DNA from: Muricea muricata
Lineage: Eukaryota > Cnidaria > Anthozoa > Malacalcyonacea > Plexauridae
DNA length: 64,000 nucleotides
Assembly: GCA_963855995.1 (NCBI GenBank)
Contig: OY979716.1
Span: 20,083,040-20,147,039 of the forward strand
Reading direction: 5' to 3'
Each line of letters begins with the position of its first letter. Within the stretch, counting starts at the first letter, position 1. The notes under the pieces are model-generated. The model had not been told where the DNA came from, did not search any database, and saw nothing but the letters and a program-made list of their open reading frames with translations. Positions 11,830 through 23,825 of the stretch are shown here, piece after piece. Both the position numbers and the translations under genes were made by a program.

Positions 11830-12174
11830 CACCAAATTGGTGATCAGATTTATAGGCTCAACATATACAAACTTTTTAGCGTCACCGCCTGGCGATGTTC
11901 ATTTCTCGCTTAAGCCAACCGAACATCCAAAAAAAGATTTCAGATCTTCTAAATTTTCAAACCATTTTAGCTTTCCATTATCGATACAAAGGTGTTTAAG
12001 TATTAGTGGACGATCAATGATGTCAAGTGAAGAAACACCGTCCATATAAGAACGAAATACATTTATTAACAATTCGGCATAAACCTTCGTCACCGGCCAT
12101 GTGTATTTTGCTTTTTTTATTGACAATAAATCTATCATCGAATATACCAATGTTATAATAATCAAATACAACAA
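11830..12174 (-). pseudogene. Decayed ORF of unknown family
   Basis: The minus-strand frame runs FRSYMDGVSSLDIID...LKSFFGCSVGLSEK, meets TGA near 11899, and continues in the same frame with TSPGGDAKKFVYVEP. An open frame on both sides of one stop suggests a decayed gene. I associate the 'W(T/S)SPGG' style ending with uncharacterised multicopy cnidarian ORFs, but from memory only. Confidence 0.35.
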
Positions 12175-12187
12175 TTAACGTAAGATA

Positions 12188-12556
12188 GAAGCCCCACACT
12201 GGCGAGCAAGTTTTTTTTGACAAGTTTCTTGACAAGTTCAGTAACGCGTCTGTACGACTACGACAAACAAGTTTTCCTTGACAGGTTTTATTTGTTCCTG
12301 TGTCCGCGAAATGTTGCAACATTTTTTCTAGACATCTTTTACAAGGCCACATGAATTAAGTACGTAAACACAAATTCTTTTGTCAAGTGTTCCTTGTTGC
12401 ACGTACACACGAGCAAGTTTCCTTGCTGAAAAACTGGTACGACTAGCATTTAAACCAGGCTCCTTGTCAAGGAAAAATTGTCAATTTTTTCGCGTATACA
12501 CGAGCAAATGAAACTTGTCAAGGAAAGTGAAAACTTGCTCGTCTGTGCGGGGCTTA
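12188..12556. repeat. Foldback element with internal CTTGTCAAGGAAA motifs
   Basis: The ends are inverted: 'aagccccacactggcgagcaag' against the complement of 'cttgctcgtctgtgcggggctt'. Inside, variants of 'ttgacaagtttccttg' and 'acacgagcaag' recur in both orientations. No coding capacity. I interpret it as a MITE; the target duplication is unclear. Confidence 0.65.
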
Positions 12557-13849
12557 ACTAAAGACTCACCGAACAATCGCAGTTTGATTTTCTCTCTATC
12601 ATTCGTGATTGCAAGTGATCTTGTGATATCGTTCGAGATAACAGTGTTGTTTTATCAAACACAAATCAACCACATTCTATTTGTTCCAAGCGTTTGAAAC
12701 TTAAAGAACATACACACTGCAACAAATTGTTCCTGCATGAAACACTGAGATTTTATGAACATAATACTATTTAATGCACAAAATATATGTTCGAACAGTC
12801 GTACATAATTACAAAGGTGAATCATTTTCCTAATTAAAAATTAATGTACAGGTGCATGAACTTTTGTCCCAAAGCTGGTTCCAAAATTTTTCAGTTAAAC
12901 GTTAACGTAGGATATCTTGACGCTGAAATGTAATAATTTACTAACGCTTTTTGAATTATATGTATTTGCCAACATCTCTTAATTACTAGCTGATCTGAAA
13001 ACACGGAAAAGTAGTGGCACTAGTTGTCAAATAGAAACCATTTTTTGGTCCACGCTAGCAAATTTCTCATTAAGTATAATTTACTTCGGTTCTAAATTTC
13101 TCGTGGACTTATGATTTTCTTTACTGAACATGATTACAAAGTTTCATAAAGAAAAATAAAAGATATAAGGGATTAAAAACAGCAAAATGGATTTTTATTC
13201 GGTAGCCAGTTCCAAGCCTTTTACTCACGGTCAGATCAGCTGGTAATATGTTGTTGCATTTCGATCCAATTTTTTCTTTACAAGTGAAAATTTGGCAATA
13301 TTATATATGATGCAGCCTGTACACAGCATTATCAAAAATAGTGCAATCTGCGTACTGTGCAACAGCACTAAGCAGCATTTCTCATCTACTAGATAACGTA
13401 AGCAATAACGCTCTACTATCAACTTGAAAAAATCATGCTACGCTGCAGGCCCCTAATTTGAACTATTTTGGGTGCCTGAAGCTTTGCCAGCAAAAGTATC
13501 TTTGTAGTAGTTTCTTTGACACACACGGTGTACTTTATCCCAGAAAAACACATGCGCAGAACACACATATTACTCTGACCTGCCCTACAGCATGCGTACA
13601 AGGATTAAACAATGCACCGCAACTTCGAATGCGTACTTTCTCAATAAATACCAAGAATTTTACTGATTTACTTTCGACCCAAACAATATAAACCATTATT
13701 CAGTCGCTAATACATCCGCGTTGCAATCTTAAGCCATGAAATTGGTTAAATAACAAAACGATTATACAATGACTGTATCATAACGTTTTTTATCTGCACC
13801 GTAATCGTCCGGCTGAAAGTCACTACTTTTGCTTCGGGACAGTAGTTAT
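12557..13849. other. Non-coding stretch
   Basis: No gene or clear repeat recognised. Confidence 0.4.
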
Positions 13850-13964
13850 AATAGATAATCACTGAAGCCAGCGTCATTATTCGATATATTGCAGCCAGTC
13901 GGCCTTAGGCCTCAGCTGGCTGCAATATATCGAATAATGCCGTTGGCCTCAGTGATTATCTATT
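13850..13964. repeat. Near-perfect palindrome
   Basis: Arms of about 50 bp, 'aatagataatcactga..gcgtcattattcgatatattgcagcca', are mirrored around a short centre (cggccttaggcctcag). It resembles the palindromes at 32312 and 32824 in layout but not in detailed sequence. Confidence 0.8.
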
Positions 13965-13997
13965 AAATAGTCCGTACACAGTAGCGGGTGTATAAAA

Positions 13998-14600
13998 AAT
14001 TGAACGAATTTCAAATCGGTCTCAGTCTCGCGAAGCTGTTTGAAATATGCAACAATATATATAGCGTCTCATTAGCGATATGAAACAACTCGCTTCTTTT
14101 CACACTTCAAATGAAAACCGCCTAAGTCCAATATCGCATCGGTGATTAGGAAATAACTCGAACCAATTGAACGAATTTCAAATCGCTCTCAAAGCTGTTT
14201 GAAATATGAAGCTCTTTTGAAAAGAGACATGTAAATATCATATTTTTCAGAATGGGTTTTAATGAAAGAAATAGAAAATAACTTTTGTCTTTCTCTACAG
14301 TTATATGGTAATATTGCAGGGGAAACAGAGGCAGGCTGTCCGAGATTTTATTTCGAGCTAGGTTCTTGAGTGGGCGTGTTTTTTTACTAATAATTGTATA
14401 AAAGGAATCAAATTTTCTATTCCATTTTTATTTTTTCTTTATATGGTTTATATTTCTGTAGAAAGTTTCAATCCAACAATGTATAGAGCGTCTCATTAGC
14501 GATATGAAACAACTCGCTTCTTTTCACACTTCAAATGCAGCTGTTTTGAAAACCACCTAAGTCCAATATCGCATCGGTAATTAGGAAATAACTCGAAGCA
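13998..14600. repeat. Direct repeats
   Basis: The block 'gcgtctcattagcgatatgaaacaactcgcttcttttcacacttcaaatg...cctaagtccaatatcgcatcggt' occurs at about 14062-14165 and again at about 14484-14597. The block 'ttgaacgaatttcaaatcg.tctc...gctgtttgaaatatg' occurs at about 13999 and 14167. The segment between them is unique. Confidence 0.75.
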
Positions 14601-16980
14601 ATTTTATGCTTTGGGAAAAGTAGAGCAAAAAACTTTAAGAGTGTTAATAAAAATTAAATGTATTCGCACAATGTCGTTCGTTGTCTTAAAGATTTCTTTA
14701 AGTTCAAACGTTTTTCAGCATGCTTAATGTTACCATGTAAAAAATCAGGTAACTATTAAAATATTTTTCAAACTTGCTCAAATGACACGTATTTTAAAAT
14801 CATTCGATGCGTCGACTGACCTATATATCAGTGACCTATATGTCAGTACTCATAGCACGATTCATCTTTTTTAGAGTGCATGATTGACTAACCCGTATAG
14901 CCTCGTATAGTGATCTTTATTTAGCAATTTTACACTATCTTTTGCCCTTTTTTCTGACATCAGATTAGGTTGGCCCTGCATGCAATTTCTTTTGTATTAA
15001 TGTCTAGGAAGATGCTATGTAGGATACATTATGCCTCACTCGCTCTGGCTCCCTCTTATCCCCACTATACGCCCCGGCTGATTTTTGCGTCTCATGAAAT
15101 CGTCAACGTATATTGATTTTCTGGACAATCCATCCAGCCATATAGTAGTGTACACCCGGCTAATGTCTATAATAAACTATCGCAGCTCTGATTTATAATT
15201 ATTTGGCACCTTCGATTTTGTTTCGCAAGAAAAAATTTGTGAATTTTCGCTATAATATTTGATAAATTGTTCATTGTACTTGCTAAAAAAGACCTGCTAT
15301 TATCATTGGTCGGTTTTCTACTCGTATCTTAGATGTACCGACTTAATTTGCATTAGAAACGGTTTTGAAGAGCATTTAATTTCATAAGCCGAGCTAAGGT
15401 TATTTTTAAGCTTAATTGCAAATTAATTGATAGATATAGCCGTCAGATATAGCCGCGCTGATGCGGGGAGAAATATTAATTAATTACATTCGGCATTTGA
15501 ATAATCCCGCGTTGTATCGAGACATAAATTTCATTCATACGCCAAATTTTCCCCGCGCATTATTCTCTAAGTAATATTTCAAATCCGACTATGAGGACTG
15601 GACTATATTTCAAGTCCGCGCAGTTTGATCCAGTCCCAGGCGAAGCCGAGGACTGGGTCCAACTGCCAGGACTTGAAATCTAGTCCAGTCCGAATTATCT
15701 CCATCTCAAACGAATGAATTATTAATCATATCCAATCCTTGGACTAGATTAATTTTGATCCAGTCCTAGAATTGGATCAACATACTTCGTCAAGTATCCA
15801 GTATCATCATGCGAGGAAAATAGACAAACATGATTTGGTCTTTCACACTACACATATTTTTCTCGAGCATTTTTAAAGATATTCAGATATAAAACTGTTG
15901 CGAATGAGCTCGTTTGGCAGATACAGGACCAGTCATTTTTACATCTTCTTTTGCCATATAGTAACTTAGAAATGACACCTCCCTATGGTGGAAAGTATTG
16001 GCTCAAAAAAATTTGTTCAAACTAAATTACTTGGAATATCAAAAACAGTTTTATTAGACACCCAACTCAAATAAGCAATCTGTGTCCAGAACCTTCAAAA
16101 AAAAGGATTAAAGTTTAAAAGCTTCTCAGTTACATTTTCTATAGATATACGAAAAAGGCGTTATTAATTAAGTGTTCTTTTTCTGTGTAGCTATATGTGT
16201 TTTATGTTCAAGCTCTGGCCCTAGAACTAATGCTTATGAATTCCAAAAATTAAAGATGAATTTATTCAATATTAGACTCAGGAGCAGGTGTGTGAGACGC
16301 TTTTCAAAAAAAGGCTTTTGTGACGACCTTTTAGCATGAAGCGATTAAGGGGGACGAATTTTCGCATCGAAGTGCTCGTACGTGTCGATTAACGGCCAGA
16401 AGAAAATATTATACATAACAAGTAAATTCACTTTAAAATATGTATTCCAATAATGTGTATTCCCCAGCAAAAAATACAGTAATTGTTCTATACTAGTAAA
16501 CTACTTAGGAAACGTGTCACAAATAGAGTTTGTGGCCTGCTGTCGGCGCTACATTTATTGACTCACAACTATCTAATACGCATGTCATTACGGTTTTACA
16601 TAGACAATGCATAAGCTAAAAATTGCCAGTAGCAAAAACTACAACATCGAGAGGCCAGGAAAAAGCTTACCCTGTAAGAAAACCTGGGTCGGGCCAAGAT
16701 GTTGCAGTTTCCTCCGACAAGACCCGTCGCGTATGAGACAAAAATAATAGTATAAATATTAATTAAATAAACGTGCGCTGTGTAACATCTGAGATGAATA
16801 ACCTTTATCGAGCTTATACCTCTATACTGTCTGTCTGATGGTTATAATAACATCAGCATATGCTATTCAAATAATAATAACCAAACCGAAGCCTTACCGA
16901 AATGTATTCTCAATTACAGTCTACCGCGCGTATTTGTCACCTGTGCTCCGCGCTCCGAAGCTACGCACCGCGCATATTTA
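14601..16980. other. Non-coding stretch with one palindrome
   Basis: No gene recognised. At 15595-15691 the sequence 'ggactggactatatttcaagtcc' is mirrored by 'ggacttgaaatctagtccagtcc' around a GC-rich centre. 'Gatccagtcc' motifs continue to about 15780. Confidence 0.5.
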
Positions 16981-16989
16981 TGTCGCATG
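16981..16989 (+). repeat. Target-site duplication TGTCGCATG, left
   Basis: The nonamer is repeated exactly at 21920-21928, directly outside the two inverted ends of the RING-type transposon. Confidence 0.85.
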
Positions 16990-19900
16990 AACAAGGAGGA
17001 ATTTCATTTTGAGCCAATCAGCGTGTTTGTTTACATTTTCGCAATAGGCCAATCAGAACGCGCGACACGCAAAAACGTAATCAAAAGCAGTGAGAAAATA
17101 GCACCTGGTTTAAAGCCTTCGGTGAGCTTCGTCTTTAACTTTTTCATTTTAAAACTTAAAAAATCTAGTTCAGCGACACCTCCTCTTTAAATTCCTCGTG
17201 TAATTTGTGGAATTTTGACCTAGAACCGAAGATATCGACGTCGAATAGCAGCCTTTTTTGAGCACGCGAAGCAACAATTATTTCACTGTGTGCACAAGAA
17301 TTAATTTGTGTACCTGCAGAATTTTGTACTTTTATAAAACGGCTCTAAACAATTTTTCATAAACAAGGTATTCTGTGGTAACAGTTAAAGTGAATAGTAC
17401 GATAGCAAATCAAAATATTCAAAAGAGCGATAATTTTGCCGCCAGATCGAAAATTAGAACTATGCAGTAAATGGTTTTCTAGCGGCAAGCGGCGGGAAAA
17501 AAGTATCAAAAAACATCGTGCTTTTTAATCTCTACAATAGCTTCTGGAAAACAGCAACGCAAAAATGCCTAGGTTTAGGAGGTCTTGCAATAATCCCTTT
17601 CACGAAGAGTGGTCGTCGTCGAAAAATGACGGGGAAACAATCGTGAACCTTACAGGACGAGGTTTGCTAACTTTATCGAAGGTTTTCGGAAGTTTTATTG
17701 AGGCAGAATTGGGGAAGAAAGTTCCTCGTGGTGTAAAATTCCTTTGCACTACGTATCTTCGCGAATGTTTTAAAAAGCGAAAATTCACCAAATTTCTCCC
17801 CAAAGATTCTTCACTCGACCTTGAAAGGAAAGTTCAAAGACAGGTATGCAAAGTTGTCATGATCAACTTTGATCAACAGGCAGACAGCTAGTGTAGCTTT
17901 TTTTAGGTTCTTAATCTGCAGGAAAAATCATCATTATTTTAAATAAACTACTGTTTTAGTTTCTGATAATTTTATGTCAATCCTTTGTAACAGAAACAAA
18001 CACAAAGTCAGAGTGGGTTTTACATTGCCATTAGGAAAGCAAAACATGTTCATTTAAAACAAATTTTTGAAGAAAAACAACCCTACATTATGATTTATTT
18101 GATAAGTGGTACTCATAGTTATAGCACTTTGGGCTCACTAAGATAGGGAAAGCTATAATATATTAAAACTTTACTTCAAAAAATACAGCATAGGTAAAGT
18201 GGTAAACCCCAAATTAAATACTGTAAACAGTCCTAACATGCACATGGGAAAACATGCTCTTTTTATGTAATTACCATTTAGCTTAGTACTTTGGATAACA
18301 ATACAGAAATATCAGTTCTTATTGAAAATGAGCAATTGAATGCAAATGTTGGTCAGTCTTGCTCTGGCAATCAGCTGGGTGATGTATCAGTTTGTACAGA
18401 ATATTGCCAAAACCAGCCAAACACCAGTAACCCTGAAGAATCACAAGATCTCGAAGAGCTGCCACAAGATACTGAATACAACAGCAGTCAGTTGAGTAAC
18501 GAAACGACCATAACTGTGGGTTCTCACAGCCACACAACTACTGTCGACAGTCAGGAGTCTGTTCTATTAAAAAAACCCTCAGGAGTTAATGTTGATGCAG
18601 AATGCCAAACAACAGATGGCGTTTTCTTGTCAGGTGAAGAATATGATAAGCTATTAAAACAAGCATCACTTTGCCATGATTTCAAAAATAATCTCAATAA
18701 CATCAGACCACTTTTGCAAAATTTGGAAAAGCCTGAGATGAATCCAGATGGATTTCAAAAACTTTGCAGAGATTGTGGTGCTGAGAACCTGTATTTTTGT
18801 ATCTATGATGCTATATGCACAGAGCAGATGTCGGATGAACGCAAAAATTTGGTTAAAGTACGTACAATGGTGATCATCTATATTATGGTATACTCACAAT
18901 CGCAAAGATGTAATTCGTTCCAGATAGCTTTATCCAGAACACTCCAGCAGTTTGGAATTAGTGAGAGGGGACTGGAATCTCTTCGCAATCTTGGTATCAC
19001 TGCACACCCTCGCACAGTGAAAGCCCAGTCAAAATTGATGTCTTCCGCCCATTCTGATACCGTCCAAAGCTTCATTGAATTGGCTATTGAGAATGAGCAT
19101 CTGCTTTTGTTCTTTATTGATGACTACCATAATATTCACACACAGCATCGACCTGAAGCCAAAACACAAACACAAGCTATTCACATGACAACCCTCCTCT
19201 TGAAAGTATTTCCAGAGGTTAAAGCCATCCCCAATAATGTCGATCTTCACCCTAAAAGTCCTGTAACAATTCCTGATTTTAAAATCTTTATGGCAAGAAA
19301 TATGGACAATCTTTCAAAAACGTATGCAGAAATCATGCCTGATTGGATTGTTGCAAAATACTTTGACCCGGAAGCTGAAAGACAAAGACTGTTAGTTCAC
19401 GACTATCAGCAAACTGAAAACCAGCAAATGAGATGTATGGATAACACCAAGCTTGTTGACAGTCTTGAACTACCTCTTAAATCATGTGATAATGTTCTCA
19501 CAGCAGTTAAAAGAATCCTGTCCAGTGGATTAGCAATTTACCTTTATAAATTTGTTGCTCCCTTTGTTGGTGACTGGCCAATGCAGTTCTTTGCTCGACA
19601 ACTGGTTTACTCCAATTCTCCCTGTTCTGCAGCTCTAAAGAATGTCATCCCTCTAATTGGACCACTCCACATCTCTTTGAATGCCAGAGAATGTATATTG
19701 CTGATTTTCCACGAGATCTTTGCAGACCTCTACAAATTCATCTTTGGTAAAAAAGCCAGCTAGCAAAAAAACCAAAACCCTGGAGGACCTCCCTACTGTT
19801 GGAAATCATCTATGGTGGGTGGACACTCATACGAGATATGGTTCTCTCAGTATTTTTCAAGTGTAAAGATATTGAGTATTTGACACTTGTCAATCTTCTT

Positions 19901-21919
19901 GATACCTATGTTCCACTGGTCTTAACCATCTACTCTATTGCATTTAAGTGCAACAAATACGAAGAATTTTTAGTATCATTGCTAAAATGTTGGGTCATGT
20001 GTGTCGTGTTTAGAAGACGCCACTACAATAAGGCATTGTTGGTTACCTTGTCCATATTCCATCATTGGCAAGAAAATTCCCCGACAATGTATGAAACCTT
20101 GCGCAACTACTTGGTTACACTGGATGAATACCCAGTTGAGAACTTCCACTCTGTTCTACGAGGAAGAACCAAGGAAACAGATTCTGCAGACCAGATAGCA
20201 TTTAAAGCCAAGGAAATTGATGCCTGCAAACACATGTTACAGTCATTTCAGTCAGCATTTGTACCACCAAGAAAGTTTACTTTCAGCCGAAAGAAAATAG
20301 ATGGGCTAAAGGCAAAGGCTGCTGAATTCCTGACCAACAAATTTGAGACCCTCCATGATAACCCAAACATGGCAGCTGAGCTACCAAGAAAACCAAGGCA
20401 GCCCAAGTACGTGACAAAGTGGAAGCTTCCAAATTTGTTTGGTGAGAAAGTAGTGACCAACGGAGTGCTCCCTTTAGGATTTACCTCTGTTGAAGATCCT
20501 CCCAACCCAGCAAGGTAAATGCTTTACCCAAGTTTGTAATAAACAGTAGAATCATTAATAGGACAACTTTAGAATACCTGATTACTAGGTTTCTTGTTAT
20601 AGCAGCTTGTGCACAACCCTTATATCATCAGAAATTTAAAGTTATTTGTTTTGATCAACCTTCCAACTCTTTAAACCACATGTTTAGTAGTACATCCTTG
20701 ATTGCCCTACCAGCTATATAAAGAGAAACAAAATTCTGATATCAAATCAAGTGCCAAGTGGCTAAGTATGACTAGGTATTCCAAAGTTTTGTTTGCAGCT
20801 AGACCAAGTTAGAATATTTTGTTTGTATTTAGGGTCTTATAGGGTAGAAAGCCTACACATATAAAAATGCACAACTTGTAGCAAACCTGCATCAGACTTC
20901 TTTCACAACAAGCTTGTTCAGTGTTCATGAGTCAACAACTTGTCAACAAGATGTGACATTTTTGCATATGCAGATTAGAAAATATAATTTCGTTTATACA
21001 GAAAATGCGACTTACCTGGCTGCAAGAAGAGTAGCGCTCTATGGACGGTGTTCCGAGGTTGTGCTCATTCATTCCATGTCGAATGTCTTCTACCAGATCT
21101 CAGCGTCTGCAAGATTTGTCAAGCGACTTTGTTGTTCAAGATTGAAATTCTTGACAAAACTGCAAACGATGCCGTCTTTAATACAAACCCCGATTCCACC
21201 GACGATGGCGACGAGGACACAAGTGACGACGACGACAGTGGATCAGATGACGAGACAGAATGTCACGAGAACAAACAACCAGAACAACCAGAAAGTGTGC
21301 ACATTCTGTTGCGAAGAATAAGTCTGTGGCAAAGACCAGAGGTTCCACAACAATAGTATGTCGATTCCTTTGTGTTTTTAACTCTCCCCAATGTTAAAAA
21401 CTGTTGCATTTGAGTATAATTGCCCTTGGCTTGGGGTATAATTCGCTTGCAAGTTGTGAACACAAAAGCAAAGAATATAAAGTCTTTACAAAAAAACATT
21501 CAACAATGGCCGACTGACGAGACCGGATATTATACAAGATCTTTGCAAGACGTTTACAGGGCGTCACATGATGACAGGTATTAAATATTAACTTTTTTAC
21601 AGAATTCTGCAGGTCATGCACAGTGAAATAATTGTTGCTTCGCGTGCTCAAAAAAGGCTGCTATTCGACGTCGATATCTTCGGTTCTAGGTCAAAATTCC
21701 ACAAATTACACGAGGAATTTAAAGAGGAGGTGTCGCTGAACTAGATTTTTTAAGTTTTAAAATGAAAAAGTTAAAAACGAAGCTCACCGAAGGCTTTAAA
21801 CCAGGTGCTATTTTCTCACTGCTTTTGATTACGTTTTTGCGTGTCGCGCGTTCTGATTGGTCTATTGCGAAAATGTAAACAAACACGCTTATTGGCTCAA
21901 AATGAAATTCCCCCTTGTT
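16990..21919 (+). mobile_element. 4.9-kb DNA transposon with long inverted ends and a RING-bearing protein
   Basis: The ends are inverted copies starting aacaagg(a/g)ggaatttc. The arms are 16990 to about 17333 and about 21598 to 21919, roughly 330 bp with scattered differences. An exact 9-bp duplication (TGTCGCATG) flanks both ends. One three-exon gene on + fills the interior. A 9-bp duplication is typical of Mutator-like (MULE) elements and near the 8 bp of KDZ and hAT, but I did not recognise a MULE, hAT or KDZ transposase in the protein, so I leave the superfamily open. The right end lies 26 bp from Helitron copy B. Confidence 0.85.
17565..21356 (+). pseudogene. Transposon-borne large protein with C-terminal RING-like finger (one frameshift)
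   Basis: Exons 17565-17843, 18282-20514 and 21002-21356 join with matching phases and GT/AG borders (GTATGC, GTAAAT; acceptors catttag and tttatacag). Exon 1 gives 93 codons starting MPRFRRSCNNPFHEEW. Exon 2 encodes an acidic, low-complexity start, then a conserved-looking core with FFIDDYHNIH (19110-19139) and, further on, DEYPVENFHSVLR (about 20125-20163). Exon 3 opens with KCDLPGC and continues C-x-H-x2-H-x2-C, then C-x2-C, a RING-H2-like zinc site, followed by a strongly acidic tail. A stop (TAG at 19761) plus a one-base shift near 19755-19770 breaks exon 2, after which the frame is open again. It is presumably the transposase: the acidic clusters could hold catalytic residues, but the D-D-E set is not assigned. 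I associate the family with uncharacterised multicopy cnidarian proteins. Confidence 0.7.
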
Positions 21920-21928
21920 TGTCGCATG
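21920..21928 (+). repeat. Target-site duplication TGTCGCATG, right
   Basis: Exact match to 16981-16989. Confidence 0.85.
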
Positions 21929-22306
21929 AGCAACAAATATTATTATCCCCGAGCCAACGGCGCGAAGCGCCGTTCCGGGCGTAAGCCCGGGGCGAGGGTT
22001 ACTAATTTCGTATTAGGGGAGTTGAAAGTCGTTGCTCGTGGTAGTTAGGTAGTAAAAATGGTATGTCCTCACTGATCTCAACAATATGGCGGACTATCAT
22101 GAATGGCTAACACTGATTGGCCAGATTTAAAATTTATTGTTGATTGATTAATCACGAATTCAAGTTATTCAACCGTCAGCAAATATTTAACTTTAGTTAG
22201 CTTTTTGCACTATAATATTTTGTATTTTTGCAAAAAGTTTTGGGAGCTTTAACAACAATTTATTGTTGTAAAAATTAAATAAAAAGCATTTATCAGGTCA
22301 ACAGAT

Positions 22307-22414
22307 ATGGAGTCAAGCAAGCAGCGAAAGGAAAACGTGGAAGCAGAACGTTTAGCAAGGCGAAACGAGCGTAGACGACGACAAAGGCTCGAGGAGACTG
22401 CCCAAGAAGATTGA
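22307..22414 (+). pseudogene. N-terminal relic of a Helitron-like ORF
   Basis: A 35-codon frame, MESSKQRKENVEAERLARR then a run of Arg/Gln and LEETAQED, ends at TGA. The Arg-rich 'ERRRRQR' opening is the style of Helitron replicase-helicase N termini that I know from animals. No Rep HUH motif or helicase is present, so the element must depend on another copy. The assignment is inference from the element's ends plus this style. Confidence 0.4.
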
Positions 22415-22589
22415 AGAGAGATTAATTCGGGGAAAATACAGAGAAGCGCCAACAATTGACTATGGCGTGAAATACAAGGCAAGTTTGTTGATAATGCGAA
22501 TTTATACTTGTGTTTTAATGCTTTATAAAGGCCGGCGTAGCCGTACTCATCCAGTCTATTCACTGTTTAAATTTCAGAGTAAGTTTATG

Positions 22590-22707
22590 CATAGGCGGCC
22601 CAATTCAGTGTGTACTTTCATATAGAGATCAGTGCGCACGAAACACACTTCGTTTATGTGCGCACTGATCTCTATATGAAAGTACACACTGAATTGGGCC
22701 GCCTATG
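22590..22707. mobile_element. 118-bp palindromic MITE in Helitron copy B
   Basis: Near-perfect palindrome, 'cataggcggcccaattcag' to its complement, with arms of about 55 bp. GTTTATG flanks it on both sides (22583-22589, 22708-22714). Copy A reads straight through the site at about 10091-10101 (gtaagtttatgttttg), so it is a proven insertion with a 7-bp duplication. Confidence 0.88.
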
Positions 22708-23059
22708 GTTTATGTTTTGTAAATGCAAGACTGTCTTCTCATTATTAATATAATTAATAGGTCGTATTTTATACCAAATTTAAGCTTACATTAGGCGTAA
22801 TAACACATCGATGACAAATGTTGTGCCATTTAAAAAAATTGGCAACAAAACAAGGATTAAAAACTCAATATTTTGTCATTTTGAAAAAATATACAGAAAG
22901 AATAACAATTGCCGTGTTGCTATGACAACAACTTATTGTAGTACTTCATGTAATTCCGAAAATATAGTTGCATGCTCTTAGCTAGTGGCGAGGGGTTGCT
23001 GCATGCATGTATTTCTAGTATAATAACTACAGTAAAACTCGCAATCTGATTGGTCAATA

Positions 23060-23825
23060 CCCGTGCAGGATGAGACAATCCTGCACGGGAAATTTGAAAG
23101 TTGACATCGCTTCGCATTTTACGAGCTTGTTACGGGCTTAGAATTGCCCAGAAAAAACCATTTCAACTTCTGAAATTAGCAGAGAATAAAGATAAAGTCA
23201 AATACTAAAGCACAAGGTACAGAAACTATAATCTTTTATGTTGTCAAACTTCTATAATGTCTTTGCATACTTGTATTTTTGTTTTGTTTACGTTATAAAT
23301 TTAACTGAAATTCAACTTTTGGCATTCGCATATTCATTGTTTCAGTTCATGCTGTAACGATAAAAGTACAACCGTTCGAATCAGCATACAATAGTGCCTA
23401 TAAAGAACTAAATTTTATTTTTCTGCTATGCTTTCTTACACACATACCGCACTTCAAATGCCGATAAGTTTTTAGTTTTTTGTTTACGAAAAAATACAAA
23501 ATTACAAAATGAACTAGCATATCTGCCACTTTTGGCCGTTAATAACATCGGTTTTTAACAACATCTGCTCTTCGGTTTAAGACCAGTCTATGTCTTTGTA
23601 CGAATACCATGTTTTCACCAAGTTTTAGAACAAAAGAACACAAAACAAAAAAGTTATGCGAAAAGTTTTAAAATTGTGTAAATTTTAGCGTACGGTCGAA
23701 TAGCGACAAAGCTAAAGTTGACGATTCTTGGGAGAATTGCGTACTTCATCAATGGTTTAAAAAATGTTAACCGTTGTTTTATTGTAGTTATTTTATAAAA
23801 CAATTACTAAATGGTTTTCCGGGCC
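23060..23825. other. Non-coding stretch upstream of cathepsin C
   Basis: A 13-bp hairpin (cccgtgcaggatgagacaatcctgcacggg) is at about 23060-23089. No gene recognised. It probably contains part of the CTSC promoter. Confidence 0.4.

Larger units (their letters stand above)
21946..23018 (+). mobile_element. Helitron-like non-autonomous element, copy B
   Basis: Paralogue of 9631-10987, with the same A|TC start and CTAG|T end. It keeps a GC-rich hairpin in the first 60 bp (gaagcgccgttccgggcg.taagcccgg) that copy A lacks. It also keeps a short ORF relic at 22307-22414 that looks like the basic N terminus of a Helitron Rep/helicase ORF. A 118-bp palindromic element sits at 22590-22707 and is absent from copy A. 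Confidence 0.7.

Noticed and set aside
16990-21919. Assignment of the RING-bearing element to MULE or KDZ
   Set aside because: The 9-bp duplication is suggestive of MULE, but no diagnostic transposase motif could be verified by eye.
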